64,000 nucleotides of DNA from JANPPS01 sp965246925 (GTDB lineage: Bacteria > Pseudomonadota > Alphaproteobacteria > Acetobacterales > Acetobacteraceae), in contig OZ251994.1 of assembly GCA_965246925.1 (NCBI GenBank), forward strand, positions 1,612,001-1,676,000, given 5' to 3'. The notes under the pieces are model-generated. The model was given only the letters and a program-made list of their open reading frames with translations, was not told where the DNA came from and searched no databases. A program made the translations under genes and the position numbers. Below are positions 23,230-34,259 of the stretch, piece by piece (position 1 is the first letter of the stretch; each line of letters starts with the position of its first letter).

Positions 23230-24129
23230 GTGGCGGGCACGCTGCCATTGCGGCGCGGCACCGGGGACAAGGGCTGGGCCGCCATGCTGCTGGCGCCCGC
23301 GCTGCTGATCGTCGTCGCCACCACGGTCTATCCGCTGCTATTCTCGTTCGACACCAGTTTCCGTGACTGGAACCTGACCGCGAGCCCCCGGCCTGGCCCC
23401 TATGTCGGCAGCGACAACTATCAGCAAGCCTTCATGGACGATCCGGAGTTCTGGCGCACGGTCCAGACCACCGCCATCTTCGTCGTGGCCGACGTGTGCT
23501 TCACCATCCTCGCGGCCCTCGGGATGGCGCTGCTGCTGCTGCGCCCCGGACCCGGCAAGGCGCTGCTGCGCACCGTGCTGATCCTGCCTTTCGCCATGAG
23601 CCCGGCGCTCATCGGCATCTCCTGGCGGTTCATGTTCAACCCAGAATACGGCGCGTTCCAGCACGGCATCGGCGCGGTCCTGCCGTTCATGCGGGACGTG
23701 GACTGGTTCGCCAGCCCGGGCCTGGCGCGAACCGCGCTCATCTCGGCCGACGTCTGGCATTGGACGCCCTATTTCACCTTCATGCTGATGGGCGGCCTCG
23801 CCTCCATCCCGCCCGAGACGCAGGAGGCGGCGGGCATCGATGGCTCCAACGCCTGGCGCGTGTTCCGGGACATCACCTTGCCGCAGCTGGCCCCGGTGCT
23901 GGGCGTCGCGGTCATCCTGAAATCGGTCTTCGCGCTCAAGGTGTTCGACAGCGTCGTGACCATGACCGGCGGCGGGCCCGGCACCAGCACGAGCACCCTG
24001 TCGTTCTTCGCCTACCAAATCGGCTTCCGCAATTACGATATGGGCTACGCCGCCGCGGTCTCCTACTTGCTGACGGCCGTGCTGGTCGTGCTGTCCTTGA
24101 TCTACATGCGCATGGTGTTCCGCAAATGA
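23230..24129 (+). CDS. Sugar ABC transporter permease (MalF-type)
   Basis: 299 residues, six hydrophobic spans. The binding-protein-dependent permease loop is EAAGIDGSNAWRVFRDITLPQLAPVLG (the EAA motif that contacts the ATPase). The N-terminal VYPLLFSFDTSFRDWNL is typical of MalF/UgpA-type subunits. The start is GTG, immediately after the stop of the binding-protein gene. Confidence 0.92.
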   Translation: MAGTLPLRRGTGDKGWAAMLLAPALLIVVATTVYPLLFSFDTSFRDWNLTASPRPGPYVGSDNYQQAFMDDPEFWRTVQTTAIFVVADVCFTILAALGMALLLLRPGPGKALLRTVLILPFAMSPALIGISWRFMFNPEYGAFQHGIGAVLPFMRDVDWFASPGLARTALISADVWHWTPYFTFMLMGGLASIPPETQEAAGIDGSNAWRVFRDITLPQLAPVLGVAVILKSVFALKVFDSVVTMTGGGPGTSTSTLSFFAYQIGFRNYDMGYAAAVSYLLTAVLVVLSLIYMRMVFRK

Positions 24130-24983
24130 GCGCGTCCCTGCTGACGGAGCGTCTGGCGCGGGCCCGTCGGCGGCGGCGCGCCATGTCGGTGCTGGAGTGG
24201 GTGGTGATGGGGACGGTGCTGTTCCTCATCCTGTTCCCGATCGGCTGGATGGTGCTGACGGCGTTCAAGCACCCGGCCGACGTGTTCCGCCTCGGCCTCG
24301 GCTTCACGCCCACGCTCGATAATTTCCGCACGCTGTTCGGCGATGAGTGGCACGTCGGGTCCAAGGTCGTGCACAGCGTCGTGATCTCCGTCTGCACGGT
24401 GTCGATCGCCATTCCGGTCGCGGTGCTGGCCGCCTACGCGTTCTCCCGCCTGCGCTTCCCGGGGCGGCGCCTGATCTTCCAATGGTTGCTGATCACGCAG
24501 TTCATTCCGGCGGTGGTGGTCGTGCTGCCGTTCTATCTGCTGTTCCGGAAGCTCGGCCTACTCGATACCTACCTGTCGCTCATCGTGGTCAACCTCTCGG
24601 TCGTCGTGCCGTACGCAATCTGGACGTTGAAGGGCTTCATCGATGCCGTGCCGATGGATACGGAGGAGGCGGCGCTGATGGACGGCGCCGGGCGGCTCCG
24701 CCTGTTATGGGACGTGATCGTGCCGATGGCGCGCCCGGGCATCCTCACGGCGGCGATCTTCTGCTTCATCCTGACGTGGAACGAATTCCTGTTCGCCCTC
24801 GTGCTGACGCGGGACAAGGTCGTGCCGCTCTCGGTCGGGCTGATCGGCTTCCGCACCGAGCGTGGCGACATCTGGGAGTTCATTGCGGCCACCGGCATCA
24901 TCATCACGATCCCGATGTTCTTCTTCGCGCTCGCCATCCAGAAGCATTTCACCAAGGGCCTGACCCTTGGCGCCGTGCGCTGA
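24126..24983 (+). CDS. Sugar ABC transporter permease (MalG-type)
   Basis: 285 residues, about six membrane spans. The EAA loop is EEAALMDGAGRLRLLWDVIVPMARPGI, and the MalG-type C-terminus ends HFTKGLTLGAVR. The ATG overlaps the stop of the previous permease (ATGA). The N-terminus is basic (RLARARRRRRA) before the first helix. Confidence 0.92.
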   Translation: MSASLLTERLARARRRRRAMSVLEWVVMGTVLFLILFPIGWMVLTAFKHPADVFRLGLGFTPTLDNFRTLFGDEWHVGSKVVHSVVISVCTVSIAIPVAVLAAYAFSRLRFPGRRLIFQWLLITQFIPAVVVVLPFYLLFRKLGLLDTYLSLIVVNLSVVVPYAIWTLKGFIDAVPMDTEEAALMDGAGRLRLLWDVIVPMARPGILTAAIFCFILTWNEFLFALVLTRDKVVPLSVGLIGFRTERGDIWEFIAATGIIITIPMFFFALAIQKHFTKGLTLGAVR

Positions 24984-25003
24984 ACCGGAAGGTCCCAAAG
25001 CAT

Positions 25004-26086
25004 ATGGCCGGCATTGCGTTCAAGGGTGTGCAGAAGCGGTGGGGACCGGTGGTGGGGCTGCGTGACCTCAATCTCGAGATCCACGATCAGGAGTTCCTGG
25101 TGCTGCTGGGCCCGTCGGGCTGCGGCAAGACCACCACCATGCGGATGATCGCCGGTCTCGATGAGCCGACCGAGGGCGAAATTTGGATCGGCGATGACCT
25201 GGTGAACGGCGTGGCGCCGCGGGACCGGGACGTGGCGATGGTATTCCAGAACTACGGCCTCTATCCGCACATGACGGTGCGGCAGAACATCGCCTATCCA
25301 CTGAAGGTGCGCGGCATGGCCCGGGACGAGGCCAAGACCCGGGTGGCGGAGGCGGCAAGCAAGGTCGAGCTGGGCCCGTTCCTCGACCGAAAGCCCGGCC
25401 AGCTTTCGGGCGGGCAGCGGCAGCGTGTGGCGCTGGCCCGGGCGCTGGTGCGGACACCTCGCGTGTTCCTGATGGACGAGCCGCTGTCCAACCTCGATGC
25501 CAAGCTGCGCGTCGTGATGCGGGCCGAGCTGAAGCACCTACACCACGAGCTGCGCATCACCACCGTCTATGTGACGCATGACCAGATGGAGGCCATGACG
25601 CTGGCCAGCCGGATCGCCGTCATGGATGGCGGCGTGATTCAGCAGCTGGACACGCCCGAGCGCATCTATGACGACCCGGCCACCCTGTTCGTGGCGTCGT
25701 TCATCGGCTCCCCCAGCATGAACCTGCTGGATGGCGCGCTGGAGGACGGGGTGTTCGTGGCCGACGGCATCCGCGTGCCCGGCGTGGGCCAGGGCAGCCG
25801 GACGGGCATGGTGCTAGGCGTCCGGCCCGAGGACCTTCAGGTGGGCGAGGCCTCGCAGTTCGCCGGCAAGGTCTATTCCTCGGAGCTGACCGGGGAGGCT
25901 GTGCTGGTGACGGTGACGCTTGGCAGCGGTCAGACGCTCTGCGCCCGCGGCCCGCGCAGCCTACGCTGCGGCATCGGTGACGCCGTGACCGCGCAGGTCG
26001 ATCCCGCCCGCACCTACCTGTTCGAGCGCGCGAGCGGGGCCCGCGTCCGCCGCCCCGGCAACGAGCAACTGCAGGACAATCCATGA
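25004..26086 (+). CDS. Sugar ABC transporter ATPase (MalK/UgpC-type)
   Basis: 360 residues. The ATPase domain shows Walker A GPSGCGKTT (about residues 38-46), Q-loop VFQNYGLYPHMTV, signature LSGGQRQRVALARAL, Walker B VFLMDEPLSNLDAKLR and switch His in YVTHDQMEAM. A C-terminal TOBE-type regulatory region carries GMVLGVRPEDLQV. It powers the two permeases upstream. The start ATG lies 20 bp after the previous stop, and the 3' end overlaps the next gene by 4 bp. Confidence 0.94.
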   Translation: MAGIAFKGVQKRWGPVVGLRDLNLEIHDQEFLVLLGPSGCGKTTTMRMIAGLDEPTEGEIWIGDDLVNGVAPRDRDVAMVFQNYGLYPHMTVRQNIAYPLKVRGMARDEAKTRVAEAASKVELGPFLDRKPGQLSGGQRQRVALARALVRTPRVFLMDEPLSNLDAKLRVVMRAELKHLHHELRITTVYVTHDQMEAMTLASRIAVMDGGVIQQLDTPERIYDDPATLFVASFIGSPSMNLLDGALEDGVFVADGIRVPGVGQGSRTGMVLGVRPEDLQVGEASQFAGKVYSSELTGEAVLVTVTLGSGQTLCARGPRSLRCGIGDAVTAQVDPARTYLFERASGARVRRPGNEQLQDNP

Positions 26087-27210
26087 CTGACACCGACCAG
26101 ATGATCACCGGACCGACCGCCAAGCCCCGTAGCCGTGGCGCCGATGCGGTGCTGCAGGTGGAAAAGCACGACTACGTCGATCTCCGCCCCAACGACCGCG
26201 CGCAGATTGCCGGGATGGACGGGTTCGACCCGATCTACACCGATATCGTGGACTACATCGTCCGCTGCACGCACCGCATCTGGGACGAGAAAGACGTCGG
26301 GCTGATCTATACGCACTATGCGCATAATGCCGTCGTGTATTCCTCGCTCGGCACCACCTACACGCGGGAGGAAGTGGTCCGGGCGACGCTGCAGCGGATC
26401 GTCGAATACCCGGAGCGGCGGGGCCTGGCGAACCAAGTGGTGTGGAACGGCAACGACGTCGACGGGTTCTACACCTCCCACCTCATCACCAGCGTCGGCC
26501 GCCACACGGCGCCCGGTCCGTATGGGGCGCCGACGGGCAAGACCTTCACCGCGCGCACCATCGCCGACTGCATGATCTACCGCAACCGCATCTACCGGGA
26601 GTGGCTAGTGCGGGACAATATGGGTCAGCTGCTGTCGCTCGGCCTCGACCCGGATGTCGTCGCCACCAAGATGGCGGCCGAGAATGCGGGCCGCGGCGTG
26701 ACCGCCTATCAGCTGGGCGACTCCGCCCGTTTGCTGGGTCAGGAACCGCCCGCCGAACGGATCGACACCTCGATCGCCAGCACGGATCAGGAGGCGGAGC
26801 TGCTGCAGAAGCTGCATCAGATCTGGAACTGGCGCATGTTCGGCATGGTGCCACAGCTGTATGCGCCGCGCGTGATGTGGCACGGGCCGCGCATGAAAGA
26901 CCTTTATGGCACGGCGATGATGACGCAGCAGCTGATGGGATTGCTGGCCATGATCCCCGACGCGTCCTGGATGCCGCAGCACATCTGCTCGGTCGAGCAA
27001 TCCAACGAGGGCGGCAGCAAGATCGCGCTGCGCTGGACGCTCGAGGGGCATCACACCGGATGGGGTGCGCTCGGCGCGCCCACGGGTAAGCCGTTGTTCG
27101 TGATGGGCATGTCGCAGTTTCACATCGTGGATGGGCGCATCCGCGAGGAATACACCTTGTGGGACGAGCTCGCGTTGCGGGTGCAGCTCAAGCTGCCACC
27201 GGCTGTTTAG
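26083..27210 (+). CDS. Tandem SnoaL-like (NTF2-fold) protein
   Basis: 375 residues. Two similar NTF2/SnoaL-type halves are visible. The first, about 45-185, contains YTDIVDYIVRCTHRIWDEKD, YAHNAVVYSSLG and IYREWLVRDNMGQLLSLG. The second, about 232-370, contains LLQKLHQIWNWRMFGMV, LYAPRVMWHGP and GRIREEYTLWDELAL. Each half has the acidic or aromatic pocket and the closing R-E/D-x(n)-W-D strand typical of polyketide-cyclase-like or ester-cyclase-like proteins. No signal peptide. It is the last gene of the sugar ABC operon, overlapping the ATPase gene (ATGA), so it likely acts on the imported compound; the reaction is unknown. Confidence 0.78.
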   Translation: MTDTDQMITGPTAKPRSRGADAVLQVEKHDYVDLRPNDRAQIAGMDGFDPIYTDIVDYIVRCTHRIWDEKDVGLIYTHYAHNAVVYSSLGTTYTREEVVRATLQRIVEYPERRGLANQVVWNGNDVDGFYTSHLITSVGRHTAPGPYGAPTGKTFTARTIADCMIYRNRIYREWLVRDNMGQLLSLGLDPDVVATKMAAENAGRGVTAYQLGDSARLLGQEPPAERIDTSIASTDQEAELLQKLHQIWNWRMFGMVPQLYAPRVMWHGPRMKDLYGTAMMTQQLMGLLAMIPDASWMPQHICSVEQSNEGGSKIALRWTLEGHHTGWGALGAPTGKPLFVMGMSQFHIVDGRIREEYTLWDELALRVQLKLPPAV

Positions 27211-27243
27211 CTTGGCACGTGAGCGGGAGTTGCTGCCGGTGGG

Positions 27244-27837
27244 TCAGTGCAGCAGCACCGGGTAGAGCGACAGGACCAGTAGAACGGCCATGAGGATGTT
27301 GAAGGCGCGCATGCGGCCCGGGTTGGTGAGCACCCGGCGCATCTCCTGCCCCAGCATGGCCCACGCGCTGACCGACGGCAGGTTGACGATGCCGAATACC
27401 ACGGCCACGGCCACGATCCCGGCTAGGGTTTGGGACGGCGCATAGACGCTGACGGCCGTGAGCGCCATGGCCCAGGCCTTGGGGTTCACCCACTGGAATG
27501 CCGCCGCGGCTAGGAACGTCATGGGCCGCCCCGCCTGCGCCGCCTCACCGGGCGGGGGCGCGGTGGCGATCTTCCAAGCGAGGTAAAGCAAATACACGAC
27601 GCTCAGCACCTTGAGCGCGGTGTAGAGTTGCGGCACGGCCACGAACACCTGCGACAGCCCGGCGCCCACCAGCACGGCCATGAACACGAAGCCGAGCCCC
27701 ACGCCCAACATATGCGGCACCGTCCGCCGCACCCCGAAATTGGCGCCGGACGTCATCAGCATCAGATTATTTGGCCCCGGCGTGATGGACGTCACGAATG
27801 CGAATGCCGTGAGGGCGAGCAACTGGTCATAGGTCAT
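27244..27837 (-). CDS. LysE/RhtB-family exporter
   Basis: 197 residues, five to six membrane spans. The LysE signature SITPGPNNLMLMTSGANFG lies near the N-terminus and FQWVNPKAWAMALTAV in the middle. Proteins of this family export amino acids or related small metabolites; the substrate is unknown. The ATG giving MTYDQLLALTAF was chosen. It follows ccmB closely on the same strand, in the place often held by ccmC. Confidence 0.88.
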   Translation of the reverse strand: MTYDQLLALTAFAFVTSITPGPNNLMLMTSGANFGVRRTVPHMLGVGLGFVFMAVLVGAGLSQVFVAVPQLYTALKVLSVVYLLYLAWKIATAPPPGEAAQAGRPMTFLAAAAFQWVNPKAWAMALTAVSVYAPSQTLAGIVAVAVVFGIVNLPSVSAWAMLGQEMRRVLTNPGRMRAFNILMAVLLVLSLYPVLLH

Positions 27838-27856
27838 TACCGCTTTATAAACGGCG

Positions 27857-28513
27857 TCATTCCGCCGCGCTACGCAGCGCCGCACCGGCCGCCAGGGGGC
27901 AGAGCGGCAGAGCGGCGGCGAGGATGGCGGTGAGCAGCAGCAGGTGCGGCCGGGCCGGCAGGCCCGCGCCTATCGCCTCGGCCGCGCCGGCGCCGAAGAT
28001 CAGCACCGGCATCGCCAGCGGCAGCACCAGCAGCGGGAGCAGCACGCCGCCGCGCCGGGCACCCAGCACGATGGCGGCGCCCATGCTGCCGAGCAAAGAC
28101 AGCGCCATCGTGCCGGGGACCAGCCCCAGCAGCAGCGCGGGCAGCGCCTCCTCCGGCAAGCGCAGCATGATGGCGAGCGGACCGGCCGCCAGGCACAGCG
28201 GTAGCCCGGTGGCCAGCCAATGCGCCAGCGCCTTCACCCCGGCGATGCTCGACGGCGCCAGGCCGCTGAGCAACAGCTGATCGAGCGAGCCGTCCTCGAG
28301 GTCGGCGCCGAACAGCCGGTCAAGCGGCAGCAATGCGGCCAGCAGCGCGCACACCCACACGATGCCCGGCGCGATCCGCCCCAGCGTCTCGGGCGCTGGA
28401 CCGATGGCGAGCGGGAACAGCGTGCCCGCGACCAGGAAGAACAGCACGGCCGCCAGCGTATCGGCGCCATGCCGAAGGGAGAGGCGCAACTCACGGATCA
28501 GCAGCGCGGTCAT
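27857..28513 (-). CDS. ccmB: CcmB, heme exporter membrane subunit
   Basis: A 218-residue inner-membrane subunit of the CcmAB ABC complex used in cytochrome c maturation (release of holoCcmE). Seen: LLIRELRLSLRHGADTLAAVLFFL at the N-terminus, FGADLEDGSLDQLLLSGL in the middle, and about six hydrophobic spans. The start overlaps the ccmA stop. The partners ccmC, ccmD and ccmE are absent from the window. Confidence 0.92.
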   Translation of the reverse strand: MTALLIRELRLSLRHGADTLAAVLFFLVAGTLFPLAIGPAPETLGRIAPGIVWVCALLAALLPLDRLFGADLEDGSLDQLLLSGLAPSSIAGVKALAHWLATGLPLCLAAGPLAIMLRLPEEALPALLLGLVPGTMALSLLGSMGAAIVLGARRGGVLLPLLVLPLAMPVLIFGAGAAEAIGAGLPARPHLLLLTAILAAALPLCPLAAGAALRSAAE

Positions 28514-29079
28514 AGCTGCAGTTCCTGGGCGCCGGGCAGGGGGAGGGGCAGGTGCGTGGCGGTCACGATCACGCCGCCCTGGGCCCGGTGCGCGGCCATC
28601 AGCGTGCCGAGCCGCGCGACCGAGGCATGATCCAGCCCCAGCGTCGGCTCATCCAGTAACCACACCGGCGCATCGCTCAACACCAGCCGCGCCAAGGCCA
28701 ACCGCCGCTTCTGCCCAGCGGATAGCATGCGGGCGGGAAGGTCCCTGAGTGGCATCAGGTCCATGGCTTCTAGCGCCTGTCCGATGGTCTTGCTTGACCG
28801 GCTGGCGGCAAAGGCGAGGTTTTCCTGGGCGGTAAGACCAGGCTTGATGGCGTCCTGGTGACCGAGATAGGCGACATGCTCGAGCGGCTGACCGTTCCAT
28901 CGAACGGTGCCAGCATCGGGCCGCTTCAGGCCGGCCAGGACGCGAAGCAGAGTGCTCTTCCCGGAGCCGTTCGGGCCTAGAAGAAGGATGCCCGCGCCTT
29001 TCGGGGCATGCAGGGTGATTCCATCTAGGACGAGGCGCTCACCACGGAACGCGGCGATATTGGCACCGATCAGACCCAT
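28510..29079 (-). CDS. ccmA: CcmA, heme exporter ATPase
   Basis: 189 residues, a minimal ABC ATPase. Walker A LLGPNGSGKSTLLRVLAGL, signature MLSAGQKRRLALARL (the S-A-G-Q variant typical of CcmA), and Walker B PVWLLDEPTLGLDHA. It works with CcmB to free heme-loaded CcmE. The upstream gap to acnA holds the GxxExxY cassette. Confidence 0.93.
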   Translation of the reverse strand: MGLIGANIAAFRGERLVLDGITLHAPKGAGILLLGPNGSGKSTLLRVLAGLKRPDAGTVRWNGQPLEHVAYLGHQDAIKPGLTAQENLAFAASRSSKTIGQALEAMDLMPLRDLPARMLSAGQKRRLALARLVLSDAPVWLLDEPTLGLDHASVARLGTLMAAHRAQGGVIVTATHLPLPLPGAQELQL

Positions 29080-29108
29080 TTATCGGCCATGTGGTTCCCG
29101 AAATTCTT

Positions 29109-29129
29109 TCGACACAGAGACGCAGAGAA
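29109..29129 (+). repeat. Left inverted repeat of the GxxExxY cassette
   Basis: TCGACACAGAGA followed directly by CGCAGAGAA. The reverse complements of both blocks occur on the far side of the GxxExxY gene. Between ccmA and the gene's 3' end. Confidence 0.7.
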
Positions 29130-29144
29130 GTAAAAGACACAGGG

Positions 29145-29537
29145 TCAGGCTGGGCCGATCAGGCGTTTGATTCCGTATTTGAGTAGTACGACATTGAAAT
29201 TTAAGATCAGGCCTAGGCGTTGGCCTGAGAGTTTAAGATAGGTTAGCAGCTGCGCTTCATGAACTCGCAACAATTTCTCGATAGCCTTAACCTCGACGAT
29301 TACGCACTTCTCGACGATAAGATCTAATCGATATCCAGCGTCGAGCTTTATGCGCTTATAGGTAACCGGCAGTAGAACCTGCCGGTCGACCCGCAGCCCT
29401 CTTTCTAACAGTTCGTGTGCCAGACAGTGCTCATAGGCTGACTCAAGAAGTCCAGGGCCAAGCGAGGAATGGACCGCAATAGCAGCATCGATGATAGAAC
29501 CCGATATCTGGTTGAGCTCTGCCGAAACGTCACTCAT
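29145..29537 (-). CDS. GxxExxY protein (PDDEXK-like)
   Basis: 130 residues. The family signature G-x-x-E-x-x-Y is seen in LGPGLLESAYEHCLAHEL. A PD-(D/E)xK-nuclease-like core follows: YRLDLIVEKCVIVEVKAIEKL (Asp, then E-x-K), then HEAQLLTYLKLSGQRLGLILNFN. Proteins of this family are widespread and uncharacterised. The gene is visibly more A/T-rich than its neighbours (runs such as ACATTGAAATTTAAG), which suggests recent arrival. Its start sits on the right inverted repeat, so an ACACGGAG element of that repeat doubles as the ribosome-binding site. Confidence 0.85.
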   Translation of the reverse strand: MSDVSAELNQISGSIIDAAIAVHSSLGPGLLESAYEHCLAHELLERGLRVDRQVLLPVTYKRIKLDAGYRLDLIVEKCVIVEVKAIEKLLRVHEAQLLTYLKLSGQRLGLILNFNVVLLKYGIKRLIGPA

Positions 29538-29544
29538 CTCCGTG

Positions 29545-29574
29545 TTCTCTGCGCCTCCGTGATCTCTGTGTCGA
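29545..29574 (-). repeat. Right inverted repeat of the GxxExxY cassette
   Basis: Read on the minus strand: TCGACACAGAGA, then TCACGGAGG, then CGCAGAGAA. The two outer blocks match the left repeat exactly; the right arm carries 9 extra bases between them. The related ACACGGAG just beyond it leads into the gene's start codon. Confidence 0.7.
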
Positions 29575-29679
29575 TATCTTCAGCCGCTCATAGCGCCATA
29601 GAACCCGACCCCACCTGTGGACGCCAGGGGCGGCCCTATGGTTTATGGCGCCAACACGACCGTATGGAGCCAGAGCGCT

Positions 29680-32376
<2,697 letters not shown>

Positions 32377-32463
32377 GCGGCCTTTAGAAGCATCGCGCTT
32401 ATAGTCGCCTTCAGATGGCTCCTACGGAGGAAAGCCACCTCATCAGTGCGGACAAAATGATAA

Positions 32464-32491
32464 CACTGGGTCAGGCCTCCCTGACCCAGTG
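32464..32491 (-). terminator. Terminator of the PEP-CTERM protein gene
   Basis: A perfect 12-bp stem CACTGGGTCAGG / CCTGACCCAGTG with a 4-base loop, 7 bp past the stop. On the minus strand it is followed by TTATCATTTTG. It may also stop read-through from acnA. Confidence 0.85.
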
Positions 32492-32498
32492 CCATTCA

Positions 32499-34115
32499 TC
32501 AGCGCTGACGGCGACGCAGGCCCAGCAGCCCCGCCAACCCCATCCCCAGCACCGCTAGCGAAGCCGGCTCCGGCACCGCGGCCGCGTCCGATGGCGCGAA
32601 CGCCACGCCGCGGATCACCTGGCCATAGGCGGAAGTCTCGACCGTGCTGAACGTCTCGCCCGTTGGCAGCGCCGTGGCCGATAGCAGGTCGTTGACGAAG
32701 AACAGCTTGTTCGGGTCGGCTCCCTGGTCGCCGCCGCCGCTGATGGTGCTGCTCACGGCATAGATCGACACCGTGCCGTCGGCGTTCACTGTGCCGGTGA
32801 TATTGCGCAGCCCGTCCGTCGCGGCCGTGTAGCTGCCGGTGTCGCCGCCCATCGTCGTGCCGGACACGGTGTAAGCCTTGCCCAAATCCAGTCCGTTCTG
32901 CAGCGTGTAGTCCAGCACCCACTTGCCGTTCACGAGCGAGTATTTCTCGAGCCCCGCATACACGTCACCCGCCGCCGTCGCGAGGTCTGCTGCCGTGAGC
33001 GTGCCTGCCGCGGCCGAACTCTTGTTCGTCTGCGCGCCCTCGTCCGCCACATACAGCGTGGTGGCGTTGGCGAAGAAAATGCCGAACGGAAACTGGTTCG
33101 TAAGCTTCGTCGCCTGCGTCGGGAAGCCCGGTAGGATGCTGATGCCATCCCCGGTCTGCGGCAGGCGTCCGCCGGGCCCGACCTGATAGACGGTGTTCAC
33201 GCCATTACCGCCGCTGCCCTTGGTCACATACACGGTGTTGTTGAACACCGTGAGGCCGCGGAAATTGTTGTCCTTGGCCGCCTTGTCTTCCTGGCCGTAG
33301 GTTTGGCCGGTGGCACTGGTCGGATCCACCATCTGCCCGGCGGGCGTGCTGGCGAAGCTGAAGCTGCCGGCCTGCGTGGTGTTCAGCGCACCCGCCGTGG
33401 ACGGTGCGGTGTTCACATTCACGCTCTGCACGCCGGCCGCGGCCGTCACCGCCGGGCTGCCGCTCGCGTTGCCGGCATTGCCAGTCAGGATGTAGTTGCC
33501 GCCGCCCACGTTCACGGCCGCGCGCCCGTTATTACCCGGGTAGGCGTTGGTGGGCGCCACGACGTTCACGCCGTTGGTGCTGATGTCCACGATGGTGCGC
33601 GGCGTCGCGTTGGCGGTGTAGTTCCCCGGCTCGGCGATGCCCGGCGTGTTGGAGTTGGATACATCCAGCTGGTTAGCCGCGTTCTTGTAATCCACCAGCG
33701 TCAGGCTCTTGCCATCGGTGGACAGGTTCAGCGCGCCCTCGGACTTGGACGGAAAGCTCGTCACCACGCCCGTGAGCGCCGTGAGGTTCACGGTGTTGTT
33801 CTGCGTCAATACCGGGGCCGCAGCGGTCCCGGTGTTCTTGAACTGCTGCAGATACAAGGGAGAGGTCACGCCAAAGCTGGCATCCGCGCCAGCATTGCTG
33901 AACACGGCCGGGTAGGTGCCGTTGTTGGTGGCGATAGCGCCCGACGGCAGCGTCTGCCCGACCGTCACCGTACCAGCATTGCCGGTGTAGAAGCTGGTGC
34001 TGACCGTCAGTTCACTCGCCGTCAGCAGCGTGCCGGCGCGGGCGTGGGAGGTGCACGCCAGGGCGGCGGACGCGAGCAGAAAGGTGCGAAGCGGCAGTGA
34101 GGGAAGGCGGGACAT
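32499..34115 (-). CDS. PEP-CTERM sorting-domain exported protein
   Basis: 538 residues. Signal peptide at the N-terminus (LRTFLLASAALACTSHARAG), a long Gly/Ala/Asn/Thr-rich body, and a textbook PEP-CTERM tail: VPEPASLAVLGMGLAGLLGL followed by RRRQR. Such tails are cut by an exosortase during export. The middle (GLTVFNNTVYVTKGSGG; FGIFFANATTLYVADEGAQT) looks like blades of an NHL-type beta-propeller. No exosortase gene is in the window. The start has GGAG seven bases upstream. Likely secreted or surface-located; role unknown. Confidence 0.83.
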   Translation of the reverse strand: MSRLPSLPLRTFLLASAALACTSHARAGTLLTASELTVSTSFYTGNAGTVTVGQTLPSGAIATNNGTYPAVFSNAGADASFGVTSPLYLQQFKNTGTAAAPVLTQNNTVNLTALTGVVTSFPSKSEGALNLSTDGKSLTLVDYKNAANQLDVSNSNTPGIAEPGNYTANATPRTIVDISTNGVNVVAPTNAYPGNNGRAAVNVGGGNYILTGNAGNASGSPAVTAAAGVQSVNVNTAPSTAGALNTTQAGSFSFASTPAGQMVDPTSATGQTYGQEDKAAKDNNFRGLTVFNNTVYVTKGSGGNGVNTVYQVGPGGRLPQTGDGISILPGFPTQATKLTNQFPFGIFFANATTLYVADEGAQTNKSSAAAGTLTAADLATAAGDVYAGLEKYSLVNGKWVLDYTLQNGLDLGKAYTVSGTTMGGDTGSYTAATDGLRNITGTVNADGTVSIYAVSSTISGGGDQGADPNKLFFVNDLLSATALPTGETFSTVETSAYGQVIRGVAFAPSDAAAVPEPASLAVLGMGLAGLLGLRRRQR

Positions 34116-34259
34116 CGGCTACTCCAGGTAAGTTGGAGCGTATTAACAACTGCTCGTGAGTTCACCAGTGTCAATCGAATGACGCTTTGATGACATTACG
34201 GGCGCTTGGCGTTCGGCCCGCCTTGGGCTACGTCCGCCGCCCTATCCCGGAGAGCCTCA

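Noticed and set aside
34116..34259. Sigma-70 promoter for the PEP-CTERM gene
   Set aside because: A perfect TTGACA is present on the minus strand, but the only reasonable -10 (TTAATA-like) is over 20 bp away.
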